Shown piece after piece: positions 54,013 to 62,059 of a stretch of DNA of 64,000 nucleotides. The notes beneath the pieces were generated by a model, which was not told the DNA's origin, made no database searches, and worked only from the letters and a program-made list of their open reading frames with translations. The translations under genes and the position numbers were made by a program. The DNA comes from Aureivirga marina (GTDB taxonomy: Bacteria > Bacteroidota > Bacteroidia > Flavobacteriales > Flavobacteriaceae). Each line of letters starts with the position of its first letter. Positions within the stretch are counted from its first letter, which is position 1. The stretch spans positions 124,001-188,000 of the forward strand of contig NZ_JADPIB010000004.1 of NCBI RefSeq assembly GCF_015767265.1, read 5' to 3'.

Positions 54013-57000
54013 ATGATTAATTTAGTAACTGGAGAATTTGTATTGCATGAAGAAGATATTTTTTACGATGGCCCAATTCCTTTTCGTTGGACGCGAAATA
54101 TATTTTCCTTTGTAGAGAGGGAAGACACTTACCACAAACATTGGCATTTTAATTACGATCAATATGTGGAGATAGATGAAGCATTAGATAGTTTTTTCTG
54201 GCAAAATGATAATGGAAATATTCTAGAAATGCCTTATTTGAGTCTTGGTGACGAGGCTGTTTTAAATGAAGATAAAATTATTTATCGCCATACTAAAGAT
54301 GGTATTGAAATAGAAGATTACAATGCGAATTTAACTTATCACTACAAGGAAAAAGTAAGTTTATTTTCTTCAACAACTAGACGTCGATTTTTGCTAAGTA
54401 AAATCTCACGTTTGCGTTTTGAAATTGTTTTTTCTTATAATCGAGAAGGGAAATTAGAAAAGATAATCGATAGTACGCAGCGAGAATTTTTTGTGACTTA
54501 TTATGCCAACGGATTGCTAAAATCTGTATTTACTTTTAATCATTATTACAATAAAGAAAAAGATCTTGTTCGCTATAAATATTCAGAAGACAAAAAGCTT
54601 TTAAAAGCAATTGATTCTATCGGGCAAGAAACGCAATACGGATATGATGGTGCTTTATTAATTGAAAAAATAAATGCCAATGGCGCAAAACAATTTTGGA
54701 AATATGAAGAAAAATCAGAAGATCCAAAATGTATTGAGCGAGGATATGATACAAAAATTTTAAACGAAAAATTCACTTTTGCAAAAGGAAAAACGATTGT
54801 AACGGATGCTTTAGGCGCGAAAACTGTGCATACAATTTCAGGTGGTCAGATTATTCAAACGACAGATGCTTTAGGGAATTCAGAATCGTGGGAATTTAAC
54901 ATTGATAATGAAATTATTCGTTATACCGATAAGATGGGATTACATACTTATTATGGGTATGACGACTATGGAAATCAAACTTCGATTCGCTTGCCAAATG
55001 GGGCAACAAGTCAGTTTATTTATGAGAATAATCGTTTGACAATGGCTAAAAATCCGAATGATGCAGTTTGGATTTGGGAATATGATGAGAGAGGCTTATT
55101 GACTTCTAAAATTGGACCAGATGGAGATGTAAGTAATTTTAAATATAAGGATGATTTATTGATTAAAATTGTGGAATCCAACGGCTCAGAGATTGATTTA
55201 TCTTATGATAAAAGAGGTCGTGTGGAGAAAATGACGATGGAAAATGGTCGAGAAGTTGCATGGAAATACAATAAAAATGGACAAGTAGAGCAGGTTGCAG
55301 GTAGTAAGATAAAATCCTTTTTTCAGTATGATGATTTAGGACGTGTAAAAACTGTAGACACTGAGGATGGAAATCATGTAGATTTTGAATATGATGCGAT
55401 GGATAATATTGTCAAAGCAAAAGATAAATATCATGATGTTGCATTTTCTTATAGTCCAACAGGAAGAATGCTTAGTCGCTCGGAAAATAATACAGAGATT
55501 CAATTTTTATATGATAAAAATGATCAATTACTTTCGATTACAAATGAACATAAAAACATTTATCACTTTAAAAGAGATGAATTAGGGAATTTGATTGAAG
55601 AAAGTGGATATGATGGATTAAAACGAGAATATCGCCGAAATGCAGGAGGAAATGTGGAAAAAGTGATTACTCCTGATCATAAAATTACAAATTATAGTTA
55701 TGATACTTTAGGAAATATCAGCAAGATAATTCATGATGATAAGAGTGAGGAATTATTCACTTATGACAAAAATGGATTACTTATAGAAGCGGCAAATATT
55801 CATGGAAATGTTCGTTTGGAGCGAGATGCATTAGGTCGCGTTTTAAAGGAATATCAAAATGATATTTGTATTGAAAGTACCTATGACAGGCAAGGTCAGC
55901 GAACAAATATTACTTCGAGTTTGGGAGCAAATATTGAAGTTACGCGTGACAAACAAGGAGATATTGTTCATACAAGTGCTACTCAGCAAGAAAGCAAATG
56001 GGAGGTTGGATATTTAAGAAATGAATTAGGATTAGAATTAGAGAGAACTCTACCAGGAGGATTACGCTCACAGTGGTTGTATGATAGTTCAGGACGTCCG
56101 AAAAGACATAGTGTGAGTGTTCATGAGAAAATGTCTATCAAAAAATCGTATCACTGGGATGTCAATAATCGATTGACAGCGATAATTGATGAATTGCAAA
56201 ACAAAGAAGTTTTATTTCATCATGATGCATTTGGGAATTTGGCTTATGGAACTTATGATAGATTTAAACAAATTTATAAGCTACCAGATGAAGTTGGTAA
56301 TTTGTTTAAAACTCCAGAAAAGAAAGATCGAAAATATGGAGAAGCAGGGCAGCTTTTAAAAGATGAGAAATTCAAGTATAAATATGATGCGATAGGGAAT
56401 TTAATAGAGAAATCGAATCTATTTGAGAAATGGAAATATCATTGGAATCAGAAAGGAATGCTTGGAGAAGTTGTTCGTCCTGATGGAGCAAAAGTTAGTT
56501 TTACATACGATGCTTTAGGAAGAAGATTGACCAAAACTTTTGGAGAAGAAACTACATATTTTGTTTGGAATGGAGATGTTCCGATTCATCAATGGACTTG
56601 TAAAACAGAGGAAACTACAAGGAGTATTAATGAAAATGGAGAATTACAACAAGAGATTCCAAAAGATTTGATTACTTGGGTTTTTGAGGAAGGAACATTT
56701 GTACCGATTGCGAAGCTTCAAAATGAGCAAAGTTATTCGATTATCACAGATTACTTAGGAACACCGACTGCTGCTTACGATAAAAACGGTCAAAAAGTAT
56801 GGTCATGTGAATTGGATATTTATGGAAAAGTTCGAAGTATTGAAGGGAAACGTTCTTTTATTCCATTTCGATATCAAGGACAATATCATGATCATGAAAC
56901 AGGCTTGTATTACAATCGTTTTCGCTATTATTGTACAGATATAGGAACGTTTATTTCTCAGGATCCGATTGGGCTTGCTGGAGGAATGCCGAATATGTAT

Positions 57001-57465
57001 TCTTATGTTTCGGATGTTGGGGCTTATTTAGATCCTTTGGGGTTATTTGAAACATTAACAATTGTTAGAGTGTTTACTGAAAATTCTCAAACAGGTGTAC
57101 ATTATTATGCATATTTTACGAATTCTAAAGGAAAATCAATGTTTACTCATTTATCAGGTGATGATTTAGGAACTAAAATTGTAACAAAGGAGAATACAAT
57201 GGTTAACTTAGATGAGATAGCAGATGAAAATAAAAGAGTAATTAGAGTTAATAAAAAAGGTAAAAACAAGAAGAAAATGATTGAAAATGCTATAAAATCT
57301 ATAGTAGAAAGTGGACAGTTTAATCAAAAAGTTTGGGATATGGATGCAGGAATTGATTGTTTTAGATACTTACAAAGATTAATTGAAAAAATTAATCCAA
57401 GTGTTCATGTTCATGGAGATGATTTTTATAATAGATTTGATAAATTGCCTAATCAATGTAAATGA
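54013..57465 (+). CDS. Rhs-family toxin without N-terminal delivery domain
   Basis: The protein has 1150 residues. It starts directly in a DUF6531 segment (INLVTGEFVLHEEDIFYDGP) with no PAAR domain or membrane helices. About 800 residues of YD/Rhs repeats follow (YDxxGNxxxxxxxxG pattern), forming the beta-cocoon shell. The Rhs core motif (YLGTPTAAYDKNGQ near 913, PFRYQGQYHDHETGLYYNRFRYY, ISQDPIG) ends with DPLGLFE at 1007-1013. The variable C-terminal toxin domain (1014-1150, 137 aa) has H1030 (GVHYYAYF), H1046 (THLSG), C1116 (IDCFRYLQ) and a basic KKGKNKKK segment. I do not recognise the domain. The stop overlaps the next start (ATGA). Delivery in trans, or N-terminal loss, must be assumed. 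Confidence 0.85.
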   Translation: MINLVTGEFVLHEEDIFYDGPIPFRWTRNIFSFVEREDTYHKHWHFNYDQYVEIDEALDSFFWQNDNGNILEMPYLSLGDEAVLNEDKIIYRHTKDGIEIEDYNANLTYHYKEKVSLFSSTTRRRFLLSKISRLRFEIVFSYNREGKLEKIIDSTQREFFVTYYANGLLKSVFTFNHYYNKEKDLVRYKYSEDKKLLKAIDSIGQETQYGYDGALLIEKINANGAKQFWKYEEKSEDPKCIERGYDTKILNEKFTFAKGKTIVTDALGAKTVHTISGGQIIQTTDALGNSESWEFNIDNEIIRYTDKMGLHTYYGYDDYGNQTSIRLPNGATSQFIYENNRLTMAKNPNDAVWIWEYDERGLLTSKIGPDGDVSNFKYKDDLLIKIVESNGSEIDLSYDKRGRVEKMTMENGREVAWKYNKNGQVEQVAGSKIKSFFQYDDLGRVKTVDTEDGNHVDFEYDAMDNIVKAKDKYHDVAFSYSPTGRMLSRSENNTEIQFLYDKNDQLLSITNEHKNIYHFKRDELGNLIEESGYDGLKREYRRNAGGNVEKVITPDHKITNYSYDTLGNISKIIHDDKSEELFTYDKNGLLIEAANIHGNVRLERDALGRVLKEYQNDICIESTYDRQGQRTNITSSLGANIEVTRDKQGDIVHTSATQQESKWEVGYLRNELGLELERTLPGGLRSQWLYDSSGRPKRHSVSVHEKMSIKKSYHWDVNNRLTAIIDELQNKEVLFHHDAFGNLAYGTYDRFKQIYKLPDEVGNLFKTPEKKDRKYGEAGQLLKDEKFKYKYDAIGNLIEKSNLFEKWKYHWNQKGMLGEVVRPDGAKVSFTYDALGRRLTKTFGEETTYFVWNGDVPIHQWTCKTEETTRSINENGELQQEIPKDLITWVFEEGTFVPIAKLQNEQSYSIITDYLGTPTAAYDKNGQKVWSCELDIYGKVRSIEGKRSFIPFRYQGQYHDHETGLYYNRFRYYCTDIGTFISQDPIGLAGGMPNMYSYVSDVGAYLDPLGLFETLTIVRVFTENSQTGVHYYAYFTNSKGKSMFTHLSGDDLGTKIVTKENTMVNLDEIADENKRVIRVNKKGKNKKKMIENAIKSIVESGQFNQKVWDMDAGIDCFRYLQRLIEKINPSVHVHGDDFYNRFDKLPNQCK

Positions 57466-58934
57466 TGGAGAATGTCATAAAGAGAATAGAAGAAGAATTT
57501 AATACAAAAATTATAAAATCTAAAACATTTCATCCATTTAAAAATACATTTGATACAGATGTAAAAGGAAATATAATAGCATTAGAATTAAGAGAAATTA
57601 CTATTAAAGATTTTGAATTAATTGCTCAGGTATTAAATTCTCTTGAATTTTTATCCTTAATAGATTGTGAAATAAAAAGCTTGAAATCAATAGGAGATTT
57701 TAAACAGCTTAAAAAATTATTTATTCATAATTGGGATGAATTAGATTTAAAAATAAAGGATTTAGAAAAATTAATTCAATTAAAAGAATTAAAATTATGT
57801 GGTTTAGAGATTGATGATAAAAATGATTTTGAATACATTAAGAAATTAAAAAACTTAGAATATTTAAATCTAAGTTTTAATTATGAACTTTCAACTTTTA
57901 AAGGTTTAGAATCTTTAAAAAAGTTAAAAACTTTAATATTGAGTTGTTGTGATATAGAAAGTTTTGAAGATGTAAATATTATGGAAAACTTACATTACTT
58001 AAATTTGGATGGAACTCCATATTATGAAAAATCCAAAATTAGAAACTTTGATAAATTTCCAAATCTTGAAAAACTTATTTTATCAGACTGTTCTATTGAA
58101 AAAATAAATGGTTTTAGAAATCTCCGAAATCTGAAGGAATTAAATTTAAGTTCTAATGATATTCTGAAAATAGAAAATTTAGAGAATTTTGAAAATCTCG
58201 AAATATTAAATTTGACTAGTAATGAAATATCTAAGATAGAAGGTTTAGAAAAATTAAAGAATTTAAAAATACTGAGAATAGAGAGTAATAATCTAACTAA
58301 GATTGAAGGCTTAGAATCTTTAGAAAATTTAGAAACTTTAATTTTGAATGATAATAAAATTTCAAAAATTGAAGGATTAAACCAATTAAAGAAATTAAAA
58401 ACTTTAGAATTACAAGAAAATGAAATATCTAAGATAGAAGGTTTAGAAGAATTGAATAAATTGGAATATTTAGATTTATCAAAAAATAAATTATCAAAAG
58501 TAGAAGGCTTAGATTCTTTAGTAGATTTAGAATATTTGAATTTATCTGAAAACAAATTTTCTAAAGTAGAAGGTTTAAAGAATTTAAAAAATCTTAAAAA
58601 ATTATATTTAATAGGTTTTAATACTAATGATTTTAGTGAGATTAAAAACTTGAAAAAGTTAGAGTTTTTAAATATTGGAGGAAATCAAATAAAAGATTTT
58701 AAAGATATTCCTTTTGATAATTTAAAAACATTATTTCTTATAGATAATTCAATAAATGAAGTTTCAGATGAAATGTTAGGACTTGAAAAGCTTATTTTAA
58801 CTAGAAATAATATAAAACATATAGATATAAATTGGCTAGAAAAGATAAAAGGAAATTGTACAATTTATCTAATAGGAAATCCAATCAAAAAAATAGATGG
58901 AAAAATTCCTGATAATGTGAAAATAGTTTTTTAA
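57462..58934 (+). CDS. Leucine-rich-repeat protein, probable Rhs immunity factor
   Basis: The protein has 490 residues. It has no signal peptide or anchor, so it should be cytoplasmic. After a 55-residue cap it carries about 18 LRRs, mostly 22 residues with the SDS22-like pattern L..LK.L.L..N.I.KIEGLE. The start overlaps the Rhs stop by four bases, the position and coupling expected for an immunity gene. A 30-base identity occurs at 58221-58250 and 58419-58448, exactly 198 bases (three 66-base units) apart. An LRR protein as immunity factor is an inference from position. A terminator follows directly. Confidence 0.8.
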   Translation: MMENVIKRIEEEFNTKIIKSKTFHPFKNTFDTDVKGNIIALELREITIKDFELIAQVLNSLEFLSLIDCEIKSLKSIGDFKQLKKLFIHNWDELDLKIKDLEKLIQLKELKLCGLEIDDKNDFEYIKKLKNLEYLNLSFNYELSTFKGLESLKKLKTLILSCCDIESFEDVNIMENLHYLNLDGTPYYEKSKIRNFDKFPNLEKLILSDCSIEKINGFRNLRNLKELNLSSNDILKIENLENFENLEILNLTSNEISKIEGLEKLKNLKILRIESNNLTKIEGLESLENLETLILNDNKISKIEGLNQLKKLKTLELQENEISKIEGLEELNKLEYLDLSKNKLSKVEGLDSLVDLEYLNLSENKFSKVEGLKNLKNLKKLYLIGFNTNDFSEIKNLKKLEFLNIGGNQIKDFKDIPFDNLKTLFLIDNSINEVSDEMLGLEKLILTRNNIKHIDINWLEKIKGNCTIYLIGNPIKKIDGKIPDNVKIVF

Positions 58935-58947
58935 GAAATAAAAATAT

Positions 58948-58976
58948 AAAAGCTCCAATGTTAATTGGAGCTTTTT
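58948..58976 (+). terminator. Terminator after the Rhs/LRR pair
   Basis: A 12-bp stem (AAAAGCTCCAAT / ATTGGAGCTTTT) with a GTTA loop is followed by T residues, 14 bases after the LRR stop. Confidence 0.88.
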
Positions 58977-58980
58977 GTTA

Positions 58981-59097
58981 TTAAAAATAAATCGTAAAAT
59001 CTTTAGAATAATCTTCTGGAAGATAAGCTCCAATATTTCTTAAATAATTATCTAAAGTTTTTATAGTTGCAAGTAGTCTCTTAATTGTGATTTCAAT
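58981..59097 (-). pseudogene. 3'-end fragment of an unknown gene (right copy)
   Basis: On the minus strand 38 codons without a start (ITIKRLLATIKTLDNYLRNI, then GAYLPEDYSKDFTIYF) end in a stop at 58981. An in-frame stop at 59098-59100 precedes it. The tail matches the left fragment at 53857-53910. The rest of the parent gene is absent, so this is a scar. Confidence 0.5.
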
Positions 59098-59109
59098 TTA
59101 TTTTAGAAT

Positions 59110-59331
59110 GTGAAATTTTTATCCATCTATATTAATGTTTGTGTAAAGACTAAGTTTGATGAAATAATAAATAACATTTTGAAGAGTGAATTTTTAAAAA
59201 ATCTTAATACAATAATCATGGCAATAAACTACTGTATTAAGAAAACTAAATTGAACCAACTAACCAAAAAAGATTTCAAAGTGATAACAGATTTTCTTCT
59301 GGAAAGAGGACTCATAAATATTGTATGTTAA
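59110..59331 (+). CDS. Doubtful small ORF (73 aa)
   Basis: A frame in an AT-rich scar region encodes a helical, Lys/Ile/Asn-rich peptide starting MKFLSIYINVCVKTKFDEII. It has no recognisable motif and may be chance. A perfect 14-bp inverted repeat with A/T arms (59341-59373) lies ten bases after it. I list it for completeness only. Confidence 0.2.
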   Translation: MKFLSIYINVCVKTKFDEIINNILKSEFLKNLNTIIMAINYCIKKTKLNQLTKKDFKVITDFLLERGLINIVC

Positions 59332-59340
59332 AATAATACT

Positions 59341-59373
59341 TTTTTATAAATAAATCTCTTTTATTTATAAAAA
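59341..59373. repeat. Perfect 14-bp inverted repeat TTTTTATAAATAAA
   Basis: The arms 59341-59354 and 59360-59373 are exact complements with a TCTCT loop. It lies between the scar region and the racemase gene's downstream end and could terminate transcription weakly from either side. Confidence 0.5.
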
Positions 59374-59410
59374 ACTCCTTGTATTAATAAGAAAATGCGT
59401 TTATCTCACT

Positions 59411-59428
59411 AAATAAAGCAATTAAAAA
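59411..59428 (+). repeat. 18-base word shared with 61262-61279
   Basis: AAATAAAGCAATTAAAAA occurs here and again inside the LRR remnant at 61262-61279, in the same direction, flanking the racemase/GNAT pair 1.85 kb apart. The word is AT-rich, so chance is possible. Confidence 0.35.
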
Positions 59429-59473
59429 TTGTGAGAAGTATTTATATTGATACAAGAAGTTATTTAAAAATAT

Positions 59474-60571
59474 TTATTTAAAGATTTTATCTATAAACTT
59501 TGAATTTAATAATCTAGCAACTGCCATATAGTTTGGTTTAAAAATTATTTGATCGCCAATAGAATATTTTTTCTCACCTTTTTTAGTTCTATTAGAACCT
59601 AAATCTACCACTAGCATATCAGAAGTAACACCAACAAATTTAATGTTAGAATCAAGTGCTTCAACATTTTCTTTATCAACATCTAAATGACCAAAATCTA
59701 AAATAGCTTTTACAGTAGTTTCACCAATATTTTTTTTATTGATATTAGCTGTATGTCCAATATTTGCATCACTAATAATTCCATCTGGAACCATTTTTTT
59801 CTCTTCAAGTTCTATGATATTTGCTCTAAATTCAAAACAATCTGTAGATAAATTTCTAAATTGTTCGTTATTTAATGGACTTATTCCAAAAAAAGCAGCT
59901 TCTCCAATTCTGAAATGATTAATATCTTTTGGAATTCCATTTTTTTCTAGTAGTGGAAGTGTTATAGAAGTACCACCAGAAATATATTTTAATTCTTTTT
60001 CAAATTTAGCGGATATAAGTTCTTTGTATAAAGTAAGCTGTAAAAGTTTATCATAATTTGGTTCTACACCATACATACACCCCAAATTTGAACCAAGTCC
60101 AATAACTTCAATGTTAGATAATTCAAAGACTTTTTCATAAAAGCCCATAATATCTGATCGCTTTACACCTTCTCTCAATTCACCAAGTTCTATCATTATG
60201 ATAATTTGATGAATTTTATTCGATTTTTTTGCAGCTTCATTTAAAGCTTGAATTGTTCCAAAAGAACTATTTAATGAAATATCAGCATATTGAACAATTT
60301 CATTCGCATAAACCTTCGCTGGAGGTTTAATATAAATCGTTCTCATTTTTGGATTAACAGTTTTTAAATTTTTAAGACTTGTTAACCTAGAATCACCAAT
60401 AGAATTTACTTTTTCAATAACTTCGTCCGTCAAAATTTTCTTTAAGAATTCTATATCCCCAGAAAATACTTTTGTTATCAAGCTCCATTCTATATTTCGC
60501 TCAGAAAAAAAATCACCTAATAGTTTAATATTATCTTTAATTTTCTGAGTTTGAATAATTAATTCAGCCAT
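59474..60571 (-). CDS. PLP-dependent amino-acid racemase (alanine/ornithine racemase family)
   Basis: The protein has 365 residues of the fold-III alanine racemase family. The PLP-binding lysine is K34 in LITKVFSGD. The phosphate- and substrate-binding segments LGSNLGCMYG, ISGGTSITLPLLEK and HFRIGEAAFFG follow. The family includes alanine, ornithine and lysine racemases (Orr/YhfX type). Which amino acid is used cannot be told. A GNAT acetyltransferase gene begins two bases upstream on the same strand, so both form an operon. Confidence 0.82.
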   Translation of the reverse strand: MAELIIQTQKIKDNIKLLGDFFSERNIEWSLITKVFSGDIEFLKKILTDEVIEKVNSIGDSRLTSLKNLKTVNPKMRTIYIKPPAKVYANEIVQYADISLNSSFGTIQALNEAAKKSNKIHQIIIMIELGELREGVKRSDIMGFYEKVFELSNIEVIGLGSNLGCMYGVEPNYDKLLQLTLYKELISAKFEKELKYISGGTSITLPLLEKNGIPKDINHFRIGEAAFFGISPLNNEQFRNLSTDCFEFRANIIELEEKKMVPDGIISDANIGHTANINKKNIGETTVKAILDFGHLDVDKENVEALDSNIKFVGVTSDMLVVDLGSNRTKKGEKKYSIGDQIIFKPNYMAVARLLNSKFIDKIFK

Positions 60572-60573
60572 AA

Positions 60574-61014
60574 TTATTTTTTTAACCTCATTTCAAGGTA
60601 GGGGTTGGTAAAACCAACTTTTTCATATAAAAATCTTGCGGGGTTTGATGCTTCCACATGAAGAGCAATATCTCCTTTAGTATTTTGAATTACTTCATTC
60701 ATTATTTTTTTACCAAGTCCTTGTCCTCGATAGTTTTGGTGAGTCGCGATATAAACTAAAATATTTTCAGGAATATATCCTCCCATTCCAGTTTTGTTTA
60801 TTACAACAGCACCTAGAATATTTTCGTCATTTCTTAAAATTAATGTATACCCTCCAAAAGATTCAAATTCTTTTAATGAATAATCTATTGCTTTTCGAAT
60901 GTCATTTTTAGGATCACCATATTCCTCAAGGTTTTTAAATAGAAAGTCAATAATTTCTTCTTTTTGAGTATTACTTGGTTTGTTTGAATTGTCGAAAATT
61001 TTTGTTTCAATCAT
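60574..61014 (-). CDS. GNAT family N-acetyltransferase
   Basis: The protein has 146 residues. Motif A is ILVYIATHQNYRGQGLGKKIMNEV and motif B is ALHVEASNPARFLYEKVGF. The gene is directly upstream of the racemase gene (two bases apart). The pair suggests action on the same amino acid, for example acetylation of the D-form or its product. Its leader holds a 17-bp hairpin and a palindrome. Confidence 0.85.
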   Translation of the reverse strand: MIETKIFDNSNKPSNTQKEEIIDFLFKNLEEYGDPKNDIRKAIDYSLKEFESFGGYTLILRNDENILGAVVINKTGMGGYIPENILVYIATHQNYRGQGLGKKIMNEVIQNTKGDIALHVEASNPARFLYEKVGFTNPYLEMRLKK

Positions 61015-61039
61015 AAATTTATGTTTGTTTTTAAAATCT

Positions 61040-61053
61040 ATTCAATATTGAAT
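61040..61053. promoter_or_regulatory. Perfect 14-bp palindrome ATTCAATATTGAAT
   Basis: It lies 26 bases ahead of the GNAT start on the minus strand. The symmetry suits a dimeric regulator, but AT-richness weakens this. Confidence 0.4.
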
Positions 61054-61117
61054 AAAAAAACTCCTTAATTCAAAAGCTTAATACTAAAAAGTAAATATTT
61101 TTTTGAATTAAGAAGTT
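61054..61117 (-). terminator. Hairpin with T run ahead of the GNAT-racemase operon
   Basis: Arms 61059-61075 and 61101-61117 pair over 17 positions with one G-T wobble and a 25-base loop. On the minus strand a T run follows. It lies 40 bases before the GNAT start, so it is a possible attenuator. It could also terminate upstream transcription. Confidence 0.5.
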
Positions 61118-61248
61118 TGAAGAATTAATTTTAAATTAATTCGTTAGCATAATAAGATGTTATTATGGAATATAATAAATATATAAACAAAGGTAAACTT
61201 AATAATTGGTTTATAAAAATCGACCAATTTTATATAAGTTAAATATTA

Positions 61249-61454
61249 ACCAATTTTTTAAAAATAAAGCAATTAAAAAAAATAGATTTAAATGGAAATA
61301 CACATATAAATGATATTAATAATATTTGTTCTCTAAATTCACTCAAAGTTTTATATTAGATCGTTCAGGTGCTATTGAAAATAAAATTAAAAGATTCTTA
61401 TTACATTTCTCTTACTTTATAAATATCCTTAAAAAAGAAAGTATAGATTTTTAA
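61249..61454 (+). pseudogene. Frameshifted remnant of a second LRR gene
   Basis: In one frame the DNA encodes IKQLKKIDLNGNTHINDI, then NNICSLNSLKVLY and a TAG (61360-61362). One base over, it continues LDRSGAIENKIKRFLLHF and ends in SIDF and a stop at 61452-61454. Joining the two gives a normal LRR end (LKVLYLDRSG). The N-terminal part is gone. The type of repeat matches the intact LRR gene at 57462-58934 and the orientation is the same. Confidence 0.55.
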
Positions 61455-61484
61455 AAAAAGTTATTTCATAGAAGCTATAAAATA

Positions 61485-62010
61485 TTAAGGCATTTTATAT
61501 TTCTCAAAGTCATATTTTGTCAATTTAAAATACTTAGAATTTTCAATTCCTTCACAAGTATCATACTTCCAAAAACTCATTTCTAGTTTTTCTAAAACTT
61601 TAATGGAAGCAAGGTTTTCTGTTGCAACTCTACCTATAATTTCCTTTAATTTTAAAGTTTCAAAACCGTATTTTAAAGTTGCCTTGGCAGCTTCTGTTGC
61701 AAAACCTTTATTCCAATATTTTTTAAAAAATCTAAATCCAATATCTGTATAATTTTCTTCATTTAATTTTAAACCACACCAGCCGATAAATTCATTATTT
61801 TCTTTTAAAATTACTGCCCAACGCCCATATCCATTTTTTAAATATTTTATAATTTTTTAAGTAATTTTCTGCTTCTTCTAAATCTTTAAAGGGAATATCA
61901 CCTGTATATTTTAAAACTTCTAAATCTTCATTTAAATGAAACATTTTTTCTGCATCAGAAATGGCAAATTCTCTTAAAAATAATCGATTGGTTTCTAATA
62001 TTTTTTTCAT
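61485..62010 (-). pseudogene. Frameshifted GNAT acetyltransferase (RimJ/RimL-like)
   Basis: The first frame from 62010 (MKKILETNRLFLREFAISDA) breaks after KNYKIFKK. The rest of the protein continues one base over: NGYGRWAVIL, then NEFIGWCGLKLNEENY, RFFKKYWNKGFATEAAKATL and a stop at 61485. Removing one base from the six-T run at 61834-61839 restores a 174-residue protein with the normal GNAT order. It may be a homopolymer slip (phase variation or sequencing error) or a real loss. Confidence 0.75.
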
Positions 62011-62059
62011 AAAATTAAACTTAAATCATTGTAAAAATAATACCCAAAAAGAAAAGAAA

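Noticed and set aside
58022-58555. Long minus-strand frame (177 aa) opposite the LRR gene
   Set aside because: It is rich in repeating Ser/Phe/Lys units, exactly the antisense of the LRR consensus, and has no independent signal.
57462-58934. LRR protein as an internalin-like surface protein
   Set aside because: There is no signal peptide, lipobox or sorting domain, and its start is coupled to the Rhs gene.
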